Assembly (NCBI GenBank): GCA_005776475.1
Contig: SXPB01000132.1
Span: forward strand, 1-32,864
Source of the DNA: Planctomycetia bacterium
GTDB lineage: Bacteria; Planctomycetota; UBA1135; UBA2386
Length of the DNA stretch: 32,864 nt
Direction: 5' to 3'
The notes beneath the pieces are model-generated. The model was given only the letters and a program-made list of their open reading frames with translations. It made no database searches and had not been told where the DNA came from. Shown one piece after another: positions 1 to 7,968 of this stretch. Numbering within the stretch: position 1 is the stretch's first letter; each line of letters starts with the position of its first letter. The translations under genes were made by a program, and so were the position numbers.

Positions 1-74
1 CTTTCACGTTCGACTTGCATGCCTCATCCACGCCGCCAACGTTCGTTCTGAGCCAGGATCAAACCCTTCACTTG
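1..74 (-). rRNA. rrs: 16S ribosomal RNA, 5' end only
   Basis: Read on the minus strand, this stretch contains the universal 16S 5' motif GTTTGATCCTGGCTCAG followed by AACGAACGTTGGCGGCGTGG and GCATGCAAGTCGAACG. The gene runs off the left edge, so only about 74 bases are present. The 5' end is placed by aligning TGAAGGGTTTGATCC with the start of E. coli 16S and may be off by a few bases. The wording of the helix after the primer site is typical of Planctomycetota 16S, which is the best taxonomic clue in the window. The gene is transcribed away from the window and is preceded by a leader and promoter at 211-302. Confidence 0.93.
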
Positions 75-210
75 GAATGGTTGTGTTTCTTGGCGTCGCT
101 CTGGGTCCCACTTGCGCAGGACCTCAGATGGCTTGCCATCCCGCGCCGCTTGCGCAGCACGGACAGCTTCTAAAATTAGCTCACACGCTTCTCTTTCGAG
201 GCCACCCAGA

Positions 211-223
211 ATGTCAAAGATCA
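211..223 (-). promoter_or_regulatory. boxA-like antitermination element in the pre-16S leader
   Basis: On the minus strand this reads TGATCTTTGACAT, close to the bacterial rRNA boxA consensus TGCTCTTTAACA. It lies about 140 bases upstream of mature 16S and about 45 bases after the predicted transcription start, which is where the NusB/NusE-binding boxA of rRNA leaders is expected. The assignment rests on sequence similarity and position only. Confidence 0.55.
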
Positions 224-273
224 CCCCGCTTCGGGCCCTCCGACTTGCGTCGGCGGCGTGCGAGGGGCGGGAG

Positions 274-302
274 AAGGTAGCGAGCGGTGTGAGGCCTCGC
301 AA
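274..302 (-). promoter_or_regulatory. Predicted rRNA operon promoter
   Basis: On the minus strand, a -35-like TTGCGA (302-297) and a -10-like TACCTT (279-274) are separated by 17 bases. A C-rich stretch, CTCCCGCCCC, follows directly. Transcription would start near 267 and give a leader of about 190 bases before 16S. The rest of 75-372 holds no convincing gene: the one minus-strand reading frame across it runs into the 16S sequence. Confidence 0.5.
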
Positions 303-372
303 GCAAGCGATCGAAGATTTTTCGTCTTTTCGCAAGATGTTGCAGCAGGACAGTTTGCGCATGCGACTTCGC

Positions 373-1644
373 CTAGCCGCCGAGTTTCGCGATGCGCGCT
401 GCGCGGGCCGGGTTTCGGCTGTGGAGATCTTCTAGCCGTGGCCCCGCGGGCAGGGGCACGCGGAACTCGTCGAGCTGGGCGCCATCGAGTCCATGGCACC
501 GCACTTCCAGGCTGGTTCCACGCACCTCGATCGACCCCCAGTGGAAGGCCTTCACCAGCACCTTGGCGTGCTTGTGCGGGCGCACGTCGTAGAGGTCTTT
601 GCCGCCGCCACCGCTGCTGACCAGCGGCACATCGGGCGCCGCCGCGTCCAGGAACCGCTGGTAGCAGTGGTCGTGGCCACTCATGTAGATGCTGACCGCG
701 TTCGCCTGCAGCTCCGGCAGCAGCGCGACCAGCAGCTCGCCGCGATCCTTCTGCCGCGAGGCGCTTCGCATGGGGAAGTGGGCCGCAACGACGATCCAAG
801 GCTCGCTGCAGTGCTGCACCTGGTGGCGCACGAACTCGAGCGCGGAGTGCCGGGCATCGACGTGCACACCGCTGTAGTCGCTGTTGCAGTCGAGCCCGAG
901 AATGCGCACCGGCCCGAAGGCGCGGGAGAAGTGGCGCCCGCCGGCAACTGCGTCGGGGTTGGGCACGCGCAGGTTCGCCAGGACCTGCTGGCCCCCCGCT
1001 TCCATCACGTCGTGGTTGCCGAGAACGGCCCAGAACGGCGCCTGCGCCAACGCCGCCGAGAACGGGCGGAAGAAGCCGCTGCGGTAGTGCGCGTGCTGGC
1101 CCTTGGGGTAGACGACATCGCCAAGGTGCACGACGAAGTCCGGGCCGTAGCCGGCGACCGCGGCCCCGATTCCCGTCACCGCGGCGGAATCAGGAAACCA
1201 GCCCCAGCGCGCCGGCCAGTGCAGCACCGGGGTTCGCTGCAACCACACCCACCACGGCTGATCGCCAGAATCCCCCAGGAACGCAAAGCGGACGGGCGCC
1301 CGGTCGTCCACCGGCGCCGTGCGAACGGAGCCCCGGTACGCCACCTCGCCGTCGACCGCGACCCGATACTCGTAATCGACGCCCGGCAACAACTTCGGAA
1401 CCCGCATCGCATGGCGCCGCGCCGCCTCGCCCGCGAGCACGCCGCCGACCGAGGCACCGCTGCGGTCAAAGCACTCGACGCTCACGCGGGACGGCGCCGA
1501 AGTGATCAAGCCGATCGTGACCGATTCGGCATCGACATCGAGCACGTAGGCCTCGCTGCGCAGCGGCGGATCGTCGGCGACGTTCAGCCACAGGCAGGCG
1601 AAGCCGAGCAGCCAGAGTGACCGTGCTAGCCAGGGCGCCTTCAC
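373..1644 (-). CDS. Purple acid phosphatase-like metallophosphoesterase, exported
   Basis: This 423-residue protein carries all five metallophosphoesterase blocks in order: GDSGD (124-128), GDVVY (175-179), GNHD (209-212), AAHF with His289, and GHDH (323-326). A Fn3-like purple acid phosphatase N-domain (about 30-110) precedes them. The first 22 residues are a hydrophobic signal or anchor segment, so it probably acts outside the cytoplasm. Hydrolysis of phosphate esters is expected; the substrate is unknown. The start is a GTG at 1644, supported by a -10-like TAGAAC only 6 bases upstream. It lies 36 bases after queF but probably has its own promoter, and is followed by the rRNA promoter region. 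Confidence 0.88.
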   Translation of the reverse strand: MKAPWLARSLWLLGFACLWLNVADDPPLRSEAYVLDVDAESVTIGLITSAPSRVSVECFDRSGASVGGVLAGEAARRHAMRVPKLLPGVDYEYRVAVDGEVAYRGSVRTAPVDDRAPVRFAFLGDSGDQPWWVWLQRTPVLHWPARWGWFPDSAAVTGIGAAVAGYGPDFVVHLGDVVYPKGQHAHYRSGFFRPFSAALAQAPFWAVLGNHDVMEAGGQQVLANLRVPNPDAVAGGRHFSRAFGPVRILGLDCNSDYSGVHVDARHSALEFVRHQVQHCSEPWIVVAAHFPMRSASRQKDRGELLVALLPELQANAVSIYMSGHDHCYQRFLDAAAPDVPLVSSGGGGKDLYDVRPHKHAKVLVKAFHWGSIEVRGTSLEVRCHGLDGAQLDEFRVPLPAGPRLEDLHSRNPARAARIAKLGG

Positions 1645-1650
1645 ATCGCC

Positions 1651-1656
1651 GTTCTA
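1651..1656 (-). promoter_or_regulatory. -10 element of the metallophosphoesterase gene, probably leaderless
   Basis: TAGAAC on the minus strand ends 6 bases before the GTG start codon at 1644, with no Shine-Dalgarno sequence in between. Transcription would begin at or next to the start codon. No good -35 hexamer was seen. Confidence 0.4.
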
Positions 1657-1680
1657 CCCGCCGTGTCGGCAACCGTCATC

Positions 1681-2049
1681 TCAACCGCCGAAGCGAACCG
1701 TCACCTTCGTCGTGATGCCGCCGCGCACGCGGAAGTCGCCGACGATCTCGAGCCGGCGCGGCTGCAGCAACCGCACCAGGTCACCGCCGATGTCGTTGGT
1801 GACCTTCTCGTGGAAGGCGCCGACGTTGCGGAAGCTCCACAGGTAGAGCTTCAGGCTCTTCAGTTCGACGCACAGACGATCGGGCACGTAGCGGATTCGC
1901 AACGTCGCGAAGTCCGGCTGGCCGGTCTTCGGGCAGACACAAGTGAACTCCGGACAGTCGAACTCGATCTCGTAGTCGCGCTCAGGGCACGGATTCGGGA
2001 ACGTGTCGAGAACGGCCGAATCGTGAGGACCGGGAGGCTGCAGCGGCAT
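1681..2049 (-). CDS. queF: NADPH-dependent 7-cyano-7-deazaguanine (preQ0) reductase QueF
   Basis: QueF reduces the nitrile of preQ0 to the amine of preQ1 in queuosine biosynthesis. The 122-residue protein has the short, single-module layout: the [10 protein letters not shown] block containing the catalytic Cys and Asp, the NADPH-binding motif ELKSLKLY (62-69), and [10 protein letters not shown] with the substrate-binding His and Glu. ATG 2049 is chosen. An in-frame GTG at 2082 would add 11 residues and cannot be excluded, because neither start has a strong ribosome binding site. It lies 59 bases downstream of the GT9 gene on the same strand. No other queuosine genes are in the window. Confidence 0.93.
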   Translation of the reverse strand: MPLQPPGPHDSAVLDTFPNPCPERDYEIEFDCPEFTCVCPKTGQPDFATLRIRYVPDRLCVELKSLKLYLWSFRNVGAFHEKVTNDIGGDLVRLLQPRRLEIVGDFRVRGGITTKVTVRFGG

Positions 2050-2108
2050 GCGCGCAGCGAACCACTGCTCGTTCGCACGCACAAGGTCGCGGGCGGCGAA
2101 TCGCCGAT

Positions 2109-3101
2109 TCAAGGGGTCTGGGTCACACCCGAGGCACTCGGCGTCGCGAACTCCATGCACACGACCCCGGCTGCGTTGCGGCAACGCGCGCTGCCGCACG
2201 GACTGCACGGCGGCGGCGCCGGATGGACCAGGGCGACGGCGCCCGGTGGCGCGGTGCGAAGCGGGTCCATCGCCCCAAACCACACCCGGCACCGGGCCCC
2301 GGCGGCCGCGAGCACATGGGACGCACCCTGGTCCGGACCGGCGACCTCGCCGCCGGCTCGCTGGACCAGCTCGCCGAGCGCCACCAGGCGTCGCACCTCG
2401 CCAGGAACGTGGCGCAACGACGGCACACCCTCGGCAGCCGGCAAATGCGACTCCGCCGGCCCGAACAGGTGCACGCACGGCATGTCCCGGTCGGCGGTCA
2501 ACGCCCGGACGTGGGCCGCGCGCAGCGCTCGCGCATCGACCGGATCGGTGACCACGACCACGCGGAACGGCCGCGCCGCATCGACGCCGAGTTGCTGCAA
2601 TGCCGCGCGTTCGCGTTCCAGTTCCGGCGCGGCGGCGACGAGGCGTGGCAACGTCACCGACGCCTCGGGGGCAACCGCGCGCACCAACGCCAACGCTGCC
2701 GTCGCGGGATGCGGCACGCCGCTCGCCGCGATGCAACGACGCAACAACCACGCGCTGCCCGCTTCCTGACGCCACGCGCGCTCGATGCCGAGACAATCGC
2801 GCGCGCCGGCAAGTCGCGCCAGCAACGCGCTCTTCCAATTGCCCTGCAAGTCGATCGCGACGTCATTGGGTTCGCGCCGCATCGCCGCACGGGTCGCGAG
2901 CACGGCACGCAGGCCACCCCGCCGATCGAAGGTCACGACGTCGGCGATGCTCGGCAGACCGGCCAGCAGCGGCGCGAACGTGGTCTGCGTCACCACCCGC
3001 AACCGCCACTGCGGCCGCACTGCATGCAGGGCGGCGATCGCGCCGAGGCCCTGCACCAGGTCCCCCATCGCCGACAGCCGGACGAACAGGACCGTGGTCA
3101 C
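2109..3101 (-). CDS. Glycosyltransferase family 9 (heptosyltransferase-like)
   Basis: The 330-residue protein has the GT9 N-terminal signature [12 protein letters not shown] (8-19), [16 protein letters not shown] (84-99), and a C-terminal donor-site region with GPDQGASH followed by a cysteine-rich tail. Such enzymes transfer heptose or other sugars from nucleotide donors to lipopolysaccharide core or related glycans on the cytoplasmic face. The start is GTG 3101, whose GTGA overlaps the TGA of the upstream GT-C gene, so translation is probably coupled. The usual TGP/DSG donor-site motif is altered to PDQG, so the donor is uncertain. Confidence 0.85.
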   Translation of the reverse strand: MTTVLFVRLSAMGDLVQGLGAIAALHAVRPQWRLRVVTQTTFAPLLAGLPSIADVVTFDRRGGLRAVLATRAAMRREPNDVAIDLQGNWKSALLARLAGARDCLGIERAWRQEAGSAWLLRRCIAASGVPHPATAALALVRAVAPEASVTLPRLVAAAPELERERAALQQLGVDAARPFRVVVVTDPVDARALRAAHVRALTADRDMPCVHLFGPAESHLPAAEGVPSLRHVPGEVRRLVALGELVQRAGGEVAGPDQGASHVLAAAGARCRVWFGAMDPLRTAPPGAVALVHPAPPPCSPCGSARCRNAAGVVCMEFATPSASGVTQTP

Positions 3102-4654
3102 CGGCCTTCGCCGACCCGTTCGCGCAGCACGAACGACTTGAAGGGCAACACGAGCCGCAGGCGTTCGGCGTAGTTCGCCGGCACCGGCAGCGCGTCGCTG
3201 CTCTCGTGCAAGACCCACCGCGACGTCCACGGACGGCGGCCGGATTCGTCGCCCGGCGGCAACAAGCCAAGGCCGAGCAGCAGCGGCGAGTCGAAGTGCC
3301 CGGCCGTGCGCAGGTCCTTGGCATCCACACCGAGCTGCACGATCGCACGCTTCAGGCAAGCCGCCGCTGCTGCGCGCGCCCGGGGGCCGATCGGGAACGC
3401 CATGGCGCGGTCGAGGCCGACCGTCCACGACGCGACGACCGGCAACAGCATGCAGGCGATCACCACCTGCCTCGGCGTGGCACAGACCAGCGGCAACACC
3501 GCCGCCGCCGCCGCGAGTCCCAGCGCCGAGATTCCGAGCCGCGGCACGAACGGGATCACGACCAGCGCGATCGCGCCGACCAGGCCCGTGGTCACCAAAC
3601 CGATTCTGGCAAACCGCGGCAACGGCCCCCGCATGCCGACGAAGTGCGCGACGGCGGGCGCCACCGCGAACGTGAACAGGATCACGTTCGGCAGGATGTA
3701 GCGCGTCGACCGGCCGGGAAACACGGTGAGGATCGCAACCGCGACCACCGCGGCACCGCTGGCCATGCGCAGCATCAGGTCGCCCGGATCCATGCGCGCA
3801 TCGCGCGCCCCACGCCATTCCCAGAAGCACCACAGCACCAGCGGCATCTGCACCAACACCGCGCGCACCCAGAAGGCCGGAATGTCGGCGACGTGATGCC
3901 ATTCGTAGCCGAGCAAGCGGCCGACCGACTCGTCGTTGGCGACGGTGAGCATCTGCGCCGGCGCCACGGCGAGCGTCCACAACGGCACGTAGTAGCAGAG
4001 CGCGACACCGATCATCGCCAGCGCGTACGGTACGAAGCCGCGCAAGCGCCGATGCCGCCACCACACGAGCCAGGCCCCGATCGCGAACAGGAAGTACGGC
4101 GGCCCCTTCTGCAGCAACGCGAGACCGCCGAGCAAGCCCGCGGCGACGACGAGGCTGCGGCGGTCGCGGGCGACGCCCGTGGCCAGGCAGCACAACGAAA
4201 CAGCGGTCAGCGCCGCGAACAGCGGATCGATCTCGGCGGTTGGCCAGACCGAGACGACGATCGGCGACGTCGCGATGCCGATCGCCCCGATCCAACCGGC
4301 GCGGGCGCCAAACCACCGACGCAGCAATTCGCCGACGGCCCAGGCGGCGAGCCAGGCCGACAGCACGGCGGGCAACCGCAGCAGCAGCGGATCCAAGCCG
4401 GCCCACGGCAGGATCGATCGCAGCAACCAGTAGTGCAGCGGTGGCTTCGCCCACGTCGGCTCCTGGCCCAACGTCGGCACGAGCCAACTGTCGTTCGCGG
4501 CCATCTCCAGCGCGATCTGCACGCGCCGAGCTTCGGTGCCGTCGAAGCCGGCGAGACTCCAGGTCGGGTACACGGAGAACGCCACCAGCAGCAACAGCAA
4601 CAACGCGCGCAACAACACGCGGCGCAGGCTACCGGGGAGCGGCGACGGACTCAC
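3098..4654 (-). CDS. ArnT/PMT-like membrane glycosyltransferase (GT-C fold)
   Basis: The 518-residue integral membrane protein has about a dozen hydrophobic segments. The conserved first periplasmic loop is present: FDGTEARR, then ND.WLVPTLGQEPTWAKPPLHYWL. This loop is typical of ArnT/PMT (GT39/GT83) enzymes, which move a sugar from a polyprenyl-phosphate carrier to lipid A, a glycan or protein on the outer face of the membrane. The acidic pair usually found in the loop is represented by Asp and Glu of DGTE. It lies 14 bases after the LABN gene and overlaps the GT9 gene by 4 bases. The acceptor and the sugar cannot be told from the sequence. Confidence 0.87.
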   Translation of the reverse strand: MSPSPLPGSLRRVLLRALLLLLLVAFSVYPTWSLAGFDGTEARRVQIALEMAANDSWLVPTLGQEPTWAKPPLHYWLLRSILPWAGLDPLLLRLPAVLSAWLAAWAVGELLRRWFGARAGWIGAIGIATSPIVVSVWPTAEIDPLFAALTAVSLCCLATGVARDRRSLVVAAGLLGGLALLQKGPPYFLFAIGAWLVWWRHRRLRGFVPYALAMIGVALCYYVPLWTLAVAPAQMLTVANDESVGRLLGYEWHHVADIPAFWVRAVLVQMPLVLWCFWEWRGARDARMDPGDLMLRMASGAAVVAVAILTVFPGRSTRYILPNVILFTFAVAPAVAHFVGMRGPLPRFARIGLVTTGLVGAIALVVIPFVPRLGISALGLAAAAAVLPLVCATPRQVVIACMLLPVVASWTVGLDRAMAFPIGPRARAAAAACLKRAIVQLGVDAKDLRTAGHFDSPLLLGLGLLPPGDESGRRPWTSRWVLHESSDALPVPANYAERLRLVLPFKSFVLRERVGEGR

Positions 4655-4668
4655 GCGTCGCCTGCGAG

Positions 4669-5046
4669 TCAGGCAACAGGCGGTGCGGGTGGTGTGGGGG
4701 TCGGCTCAAGCGGCGCGGGAGTCGGCGCCGGCGGCGCCGGCGGTGTCGGCGGCTGCCGTCGGGCCTTGTGGATCAGCCACAGGTTGCGCGCATAGATCGG
4801 CGGCCCACCGATGTTGGCCATGATGAACGGGCCTTCGAGCTTGTAGATGGCATACGCGAGCGTGAGCAACGCGCCCAGCAGGCTCAACCACCAGAACACC
4901 ACAGGCATCACGCTGCGCCGGTGCCGTTCGCTCGCGATCCACTGCACGTAAAAGCGCGAACCGAACACGATCTGCCCGCCGTAACCGATGGCGTGCCAAT
5001 ACCACGGAGTCGCTTCGGCCGCCGTTTCGACAAGATTCGCGAGCAT
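4669..5046 (-). CDS. Small LABN-domain membrane protein (lipid A biosynthesis N-terminal domain, stand-alone)
   Basis: This 125-residue protein matches the LABN domain found as an N-terminal extension of some lipid-A-disaccharide synthases, but it has no glycosyltransferase domain. It has three hydrophobic segments (about 17-36, 46-68 and 72-92), the sequence GGQIVFGSRFYVQW and the sequence GPPIYARNLWLI. A proline-rich tail (98-124) is probably disordered. The start at 5046 has a very strong ribosome binding site, AAGGAGGAG, and overlaps the GT2 stop as TGATG. Its place between a GT2 and a GT-C enzyme suggests a role in lipid-linked sugar handling, perhaps translocation. That role is inference. 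Confidence 0.85.
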   Translation of the reverse strand: MLANLVETAAEATPWYWHAIGYGGQIVFGSRFYVQWIASERHRRSVMPVVFWWLSLLGALLTLAYAIYKLEGPFIMANIGGPPIYARNLWLIHKARRQPPTPPAPPAPTPAPLEPTPTPPAPPVA

Positions 5047-5777
5047 CAGAACTCCTCCTTGACCTGGTGCTGCAACAGCCGCGTCCGCAGCCAACGCATC
5101 GCCATGCAATCGCGCAGACCCTTCCAGATGCGGTTGCCGATGCCGTACTTGGCGACGCCGGCCGCGCGCGGACGGTGATTGACGTCGACCTCGACGACAC
5201 GACCACCGAGGTACTTCACCAACGTCGCCATGAAGCGATGCATGCCGGTGAACTTCGGCGCGCGCAGCCAGAACTCGCGGCGAATCGCCTTGATGCCGCA
5301 CGCGGCGTCAGTCACGCGATCGCCGGTCAGCCAGTTGCGCACGGCGTTGCCGATCTTCGACGACACCCGGCGCGACCACGTGTCCCGCCGCTTGCGCCGC
5401 ACGCCGACCACCGCATCGCATTCGCCGGCTTCGACGTGCGCCACCATCGCCGGCAGGTCGCGCGGGTCGTTCTGCATGTCGCCGTCCATCGTCGTCACGA
5501 TCGGGCCTCGCGCCTGCTCGGCACCGGCCATCACCGCGGCACTCTGGCCGCAGTTCTTCACCAGCGTCACGATGCGCAGCCACTCGGCGCCGTGTCGCTG
5601 CTTCCATTCGCGCATGCGCTCGAGGCTGCGATCCTTGCTGCCGTCGTCGACGAGCAGCGCTTCGAACGGCCCGTGCGGCCCCAACACCTGCGCCACTTCG
5701 TCCAGCAGGTTCTGCACGTTCTCTTCTTCGTTGTAGATCGGCACCACCAACGAGAAGCGCAAGGAAGGAGAACTCAT
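5046..5777 (-). CDS. Glycosyltransferase family 2, dolichyl/polyprenyl-phosphate sugar synthase-like
   Basis: This 243-residue GT-A enzyme has VVPIYNEEENV (11-21), VDDGSKD (43-49), the metal-binding DGDMQNDP with Asp98 and Asp100, and the DPM1/GtrB-like TDAACGIKAIRR. It lacks C-terminal membrane helices, so it resembles soluble DPM1 more than GtrB. The expected reaction is transfer of a sugar from a nucleotide donor to polyprenyl phosphate at the inner face of the membrane. ATG 5777 overlaps the acyl-CoA synthetase stop as ATGA, and its own stop overlaps the LABN start. The lipid-linked sugar would suit the GT-C enzyme downstream. Confidence 0.9.
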   Translation of the reverse strand: MSSPSLRFSLVVPIYNEEENVQNLLDEVAQVLGPHGPFEALLVDDGSKDRSLERMREWKQRHGAEWLRIVTLVKNCGQSAAVMAGAEQARGPIVTTMDGDMQNDPRDLPAMVAHVEAGECDAVVGVRRKRRDTWSRRVSSKIGNAVRNWLTGDRVTDAACGIKAIRREFWLRAPKFTGMHRFMATLVKYLGGRVVEVDVNHRPRAAGVAKYGIGNRIWKGLRDCMAMRWLRTRLLQHQVKEEF

Positions 5778-7876
5778 CGTGCGGCAACTCGCAAACGGCC
5801 ATCGACAGCGACGCTGGCTGCGCCGCGGCTGGCGAGGATGAACGGATTGACTTCGACTTCTGCGATCGCCGGGAAGTCCTGCACCAGTTGCTGCAGACGC
5901 AGCAGGGCATCGATTGCCGCTGCCACATCGGCCGCCGGCGCACCGCGGAACGCGGCGAGCAGTGCCTTGCCCTTCAGCGAGTCGAACATCTCCGCCGGGT
6001 CCTTGCCGTCGAGCGGGCCGATGCGCACCGCGACGTCGCGCAGCAGTTCGACCTGCGTGCCACCGAGTCCCGCCGCGAACAGCGGTCCATAACGCGGATC
6101 TCGGGTCATGCCGAGCAACACTTCGCGATGCCCCTTGGCATGCGCTTGCACTTGCAACGACACGTCGGCGAACTGTTCGCCGAGGCGGGCCAGCAGTTCC
6201 TTGGCCGCGGCGAACACCTCGTCGCCCGAGCGCAGACCGGTTCGCACGGCGCGGTACTCGCTCTTGTGCAACAACCCCTTCGCCTCGGCCTTCAGCACCA
6301 CCGGAAAGCCGAGCTGGTGCGCCGCGGTCGCGGCATCGCCTGCCGAGTGCACCCGACGACTCACCGCGAGCGGGATCCCGTACGCATGCAACACGGCTTC
6401 GGTCGCGGCCGACGGCAGCCAGCCGCCAGCCCGATGCGCCGCGAACACCTTCGCGGCAGCCTTCTTGTCCACCTTGCGGATGCGCGCGCGCTCGGGCCGG
6501 CGCGACAGCCACACGTGGCGGCGGTGCATCAAGCGCAGCGTCGTCGCCGCATCCTCGGGATAGCGGAACACCGGGATGCCGGCCCGCAGCAGGATCTCCT
6601 GCGCCTCGTCGCCACGTTGCCGCCCCATCACGCACGCGAGCACGGGCTTCGCGAACTTGCGCGTCTCGTCGACGATCGCCTGCGCAACCGCGGCTGCGTC
6701 GATCATGATCGGCGACACGAACAACACCACAAGGCCGTCGATACCAGGATCCTTGACCACCTGGCGCAACGTCGCCCGGTAGCGCGAGGCGTCGGCCGAG
6801 GCGATGAGGTCGATCGGATTGTGCACGCTGGCTTCGGGGGGCAGCACCCTCTGCACCGCCTTGGTCGTCGCCGGCAGCAACTTCGCCATCTCCATGCCGA
6901 GCCCGACGATCGCGTCGGTGGCGAGAATGCCGGGGCCGCCCGCGTTGGTGACGACGAGCATGTTGCGACCGCGCGGCGGCGGCTGGCGCAACAACGCCTG
7001 CGCCAGCGCGAACATGTCGCGGAAGTTGTCGACCCGCAACACGCCGCACTGCTGCAACAGCGTGTCGGCGGCGACGTCGGCGCCGGCGATCGAACCGGTG
7101 TGCGAACTCGCCGCGGCGGCGCCGGCATCGCTGCGTCCCGATTTCACCGCGATGATCGGCTTCTTGCGGGCGACGGCGCGCGCGACCTGCACGAACTCCT
7201 GCGGTTCGCCGACGGTTTCGAGGTAGAGCAGGATCACCTTCACCTGCGGATCGTCACCCCAATAGGCGACGAGATCGGCGGCGGTGACATCGACCCGGTT
7301 GCCCACCGACGCGAACATCGCCACGCCGAGGCCCGCTTGCGCCGCGTCGGCCAGGATCGCTTCGCCGAGCGCGCCCGACTGCGACACCATCGCCACCGAA
7401 CCGACCGGCGGCGGCGTCGCCGAAAAGCTCGCGTTGGCGGCGAACTCCGGATCGGTGTTGATGATGCCCATGCAGTTGGGGCCGACGACCCGCATCCCGT
7501 GGCGAGCCGCGATCGCCCGCAACCGCTCTTCGCGCTCGATGCCGACGCCGCCGATCTCGCGAAACCCGGCGGTGATGACGACGAGCCCCTTCACGCCCTT
7601 GCGCCCGCATTCTTCGGCGACCTTCAGCACGGCATCCGGTGGCACCACCAACACCGCCAGGTCGACCGGGCCCGGGATCGCCTTCACGGAAGCGAACGCT
7701 GGCACCGACAGCACCACCTCGGCCTTGGGGTTGACCGGATACACCGGCCCCTGGAAGCCACCATAGATCAAGTTGGCCACCACCTGTCTGCCGATGGTGC
7801 CCGGCCGACGACTGGCGCCGACCACCGCAATCGAACGTGGGCGGAAGATGCCATCGAGACCATCAGTGCGTGCCAT
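5774..7876 (-). CDS. ADP-forming acetyl/acyl-CoA synthetase, fused alpha and beta subunits
   Basis: The 700-residue protein interconverts an acyl-CoA, ADP and phosphate with the free acid, CoA and ATP. Order of parts: CoA-binding domain (IAVVGASRRPGTIGRQV, 16-32), succinyl-CoA ligase-like domains including SQSGALGEA (165-173) and the phosphorylated His259 in SSHTG, then a C-terminal ATP-grasp domain (LKAEAKGLLHKSEY to EVEVNPF). The GNAT acetyltransferase domain of PatZ/Pka-type proteins is absent. ATG 7876 is chosen because homology begins at once; ATG 7882 is possible, while the longer frame to 7978 would overlap the divergent gene. A TACTCT -10-like site lies upstream. Coupling to the glycosyltransferases by ATGA is unexpected. 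Confidence 0.9.
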   Translation of the reverse strand: MARTDGLDGIFRPRSIAVVGASRRPGTIGRQVVANLIYGGFQGPVYPVNPKAEVVLSVPAFASVKAIPGPVDLAVLVVPPDAVLKVAEECGRKGVKGLVVITAGFREIGGVGIEREERLRAIAARHGMRVVGPNCMGIINTDPEFAANASFSATPPPVGSVAMVSQSGALGEAILADAAQAGLGVAMFASVGNRVDVTAADLVAYWGDDPQVKVILLYLETVGEPQEFVQVARAVARKKPIIAVKSGRSDAGAAAASSHTGSIAGADVAADTLLQQCGVLRVDNFRDMFALAQALLRQPPPRGRNMLVVTNAGGPGILATDAIVGLGMEMAKLLPATTKAVQRVLPPEASVHNPIDLIASADASRYRATLRQVVKDPGIDGLVVLFVSPIMIDAAAVAQAIVDETRKFAKPVLACVMGRQRGDEAQEILLRAGIPVFRYPEDAATTLRLMHRRHVWLSRRPERARIRKVDKKAAAKVFAAHRAGGWLPSAATEAVLHAYGIPLAVSRRVHSAGDAATAAHQLGFPVVLKAEAKGLLHKSEYRAVRTGLRSGDEVFAAAKELLARLGEQFADVSLQVQAHAKGHREVLLGMTRDPRYGPLFAAGLGGTQVELLRDVAVRIGPLDGKDPAEMFDSLKGKALLAAFRGAPAADVAAAIDALLRLQQLVQDFPAIAEVEVNPFILASRGAASVAVDGRLRVAAR

Positions 7877-7968
7877 GACCATGCGTACGAAGCCCTGCAG
7901 AGTAACGACGAGAGAAAGCGAACGGAACGCACACTTGCCTTGCGGTGCCGTCGCCGAATGATCTGCCG

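Noticed and set aside
24-362. Minus-strand ORF of 112 codons over the 16S start
   Set aside because: It runs into the conserved 16S sequence and covers the rRNA promoter and leader; there is no protein-like pattern.
2600-4795. 731-codon plus-strand ORF opposite the GT9 and GT-C genes
   Set aside because: Arg/Gln/His-rich shadow without domain structure.
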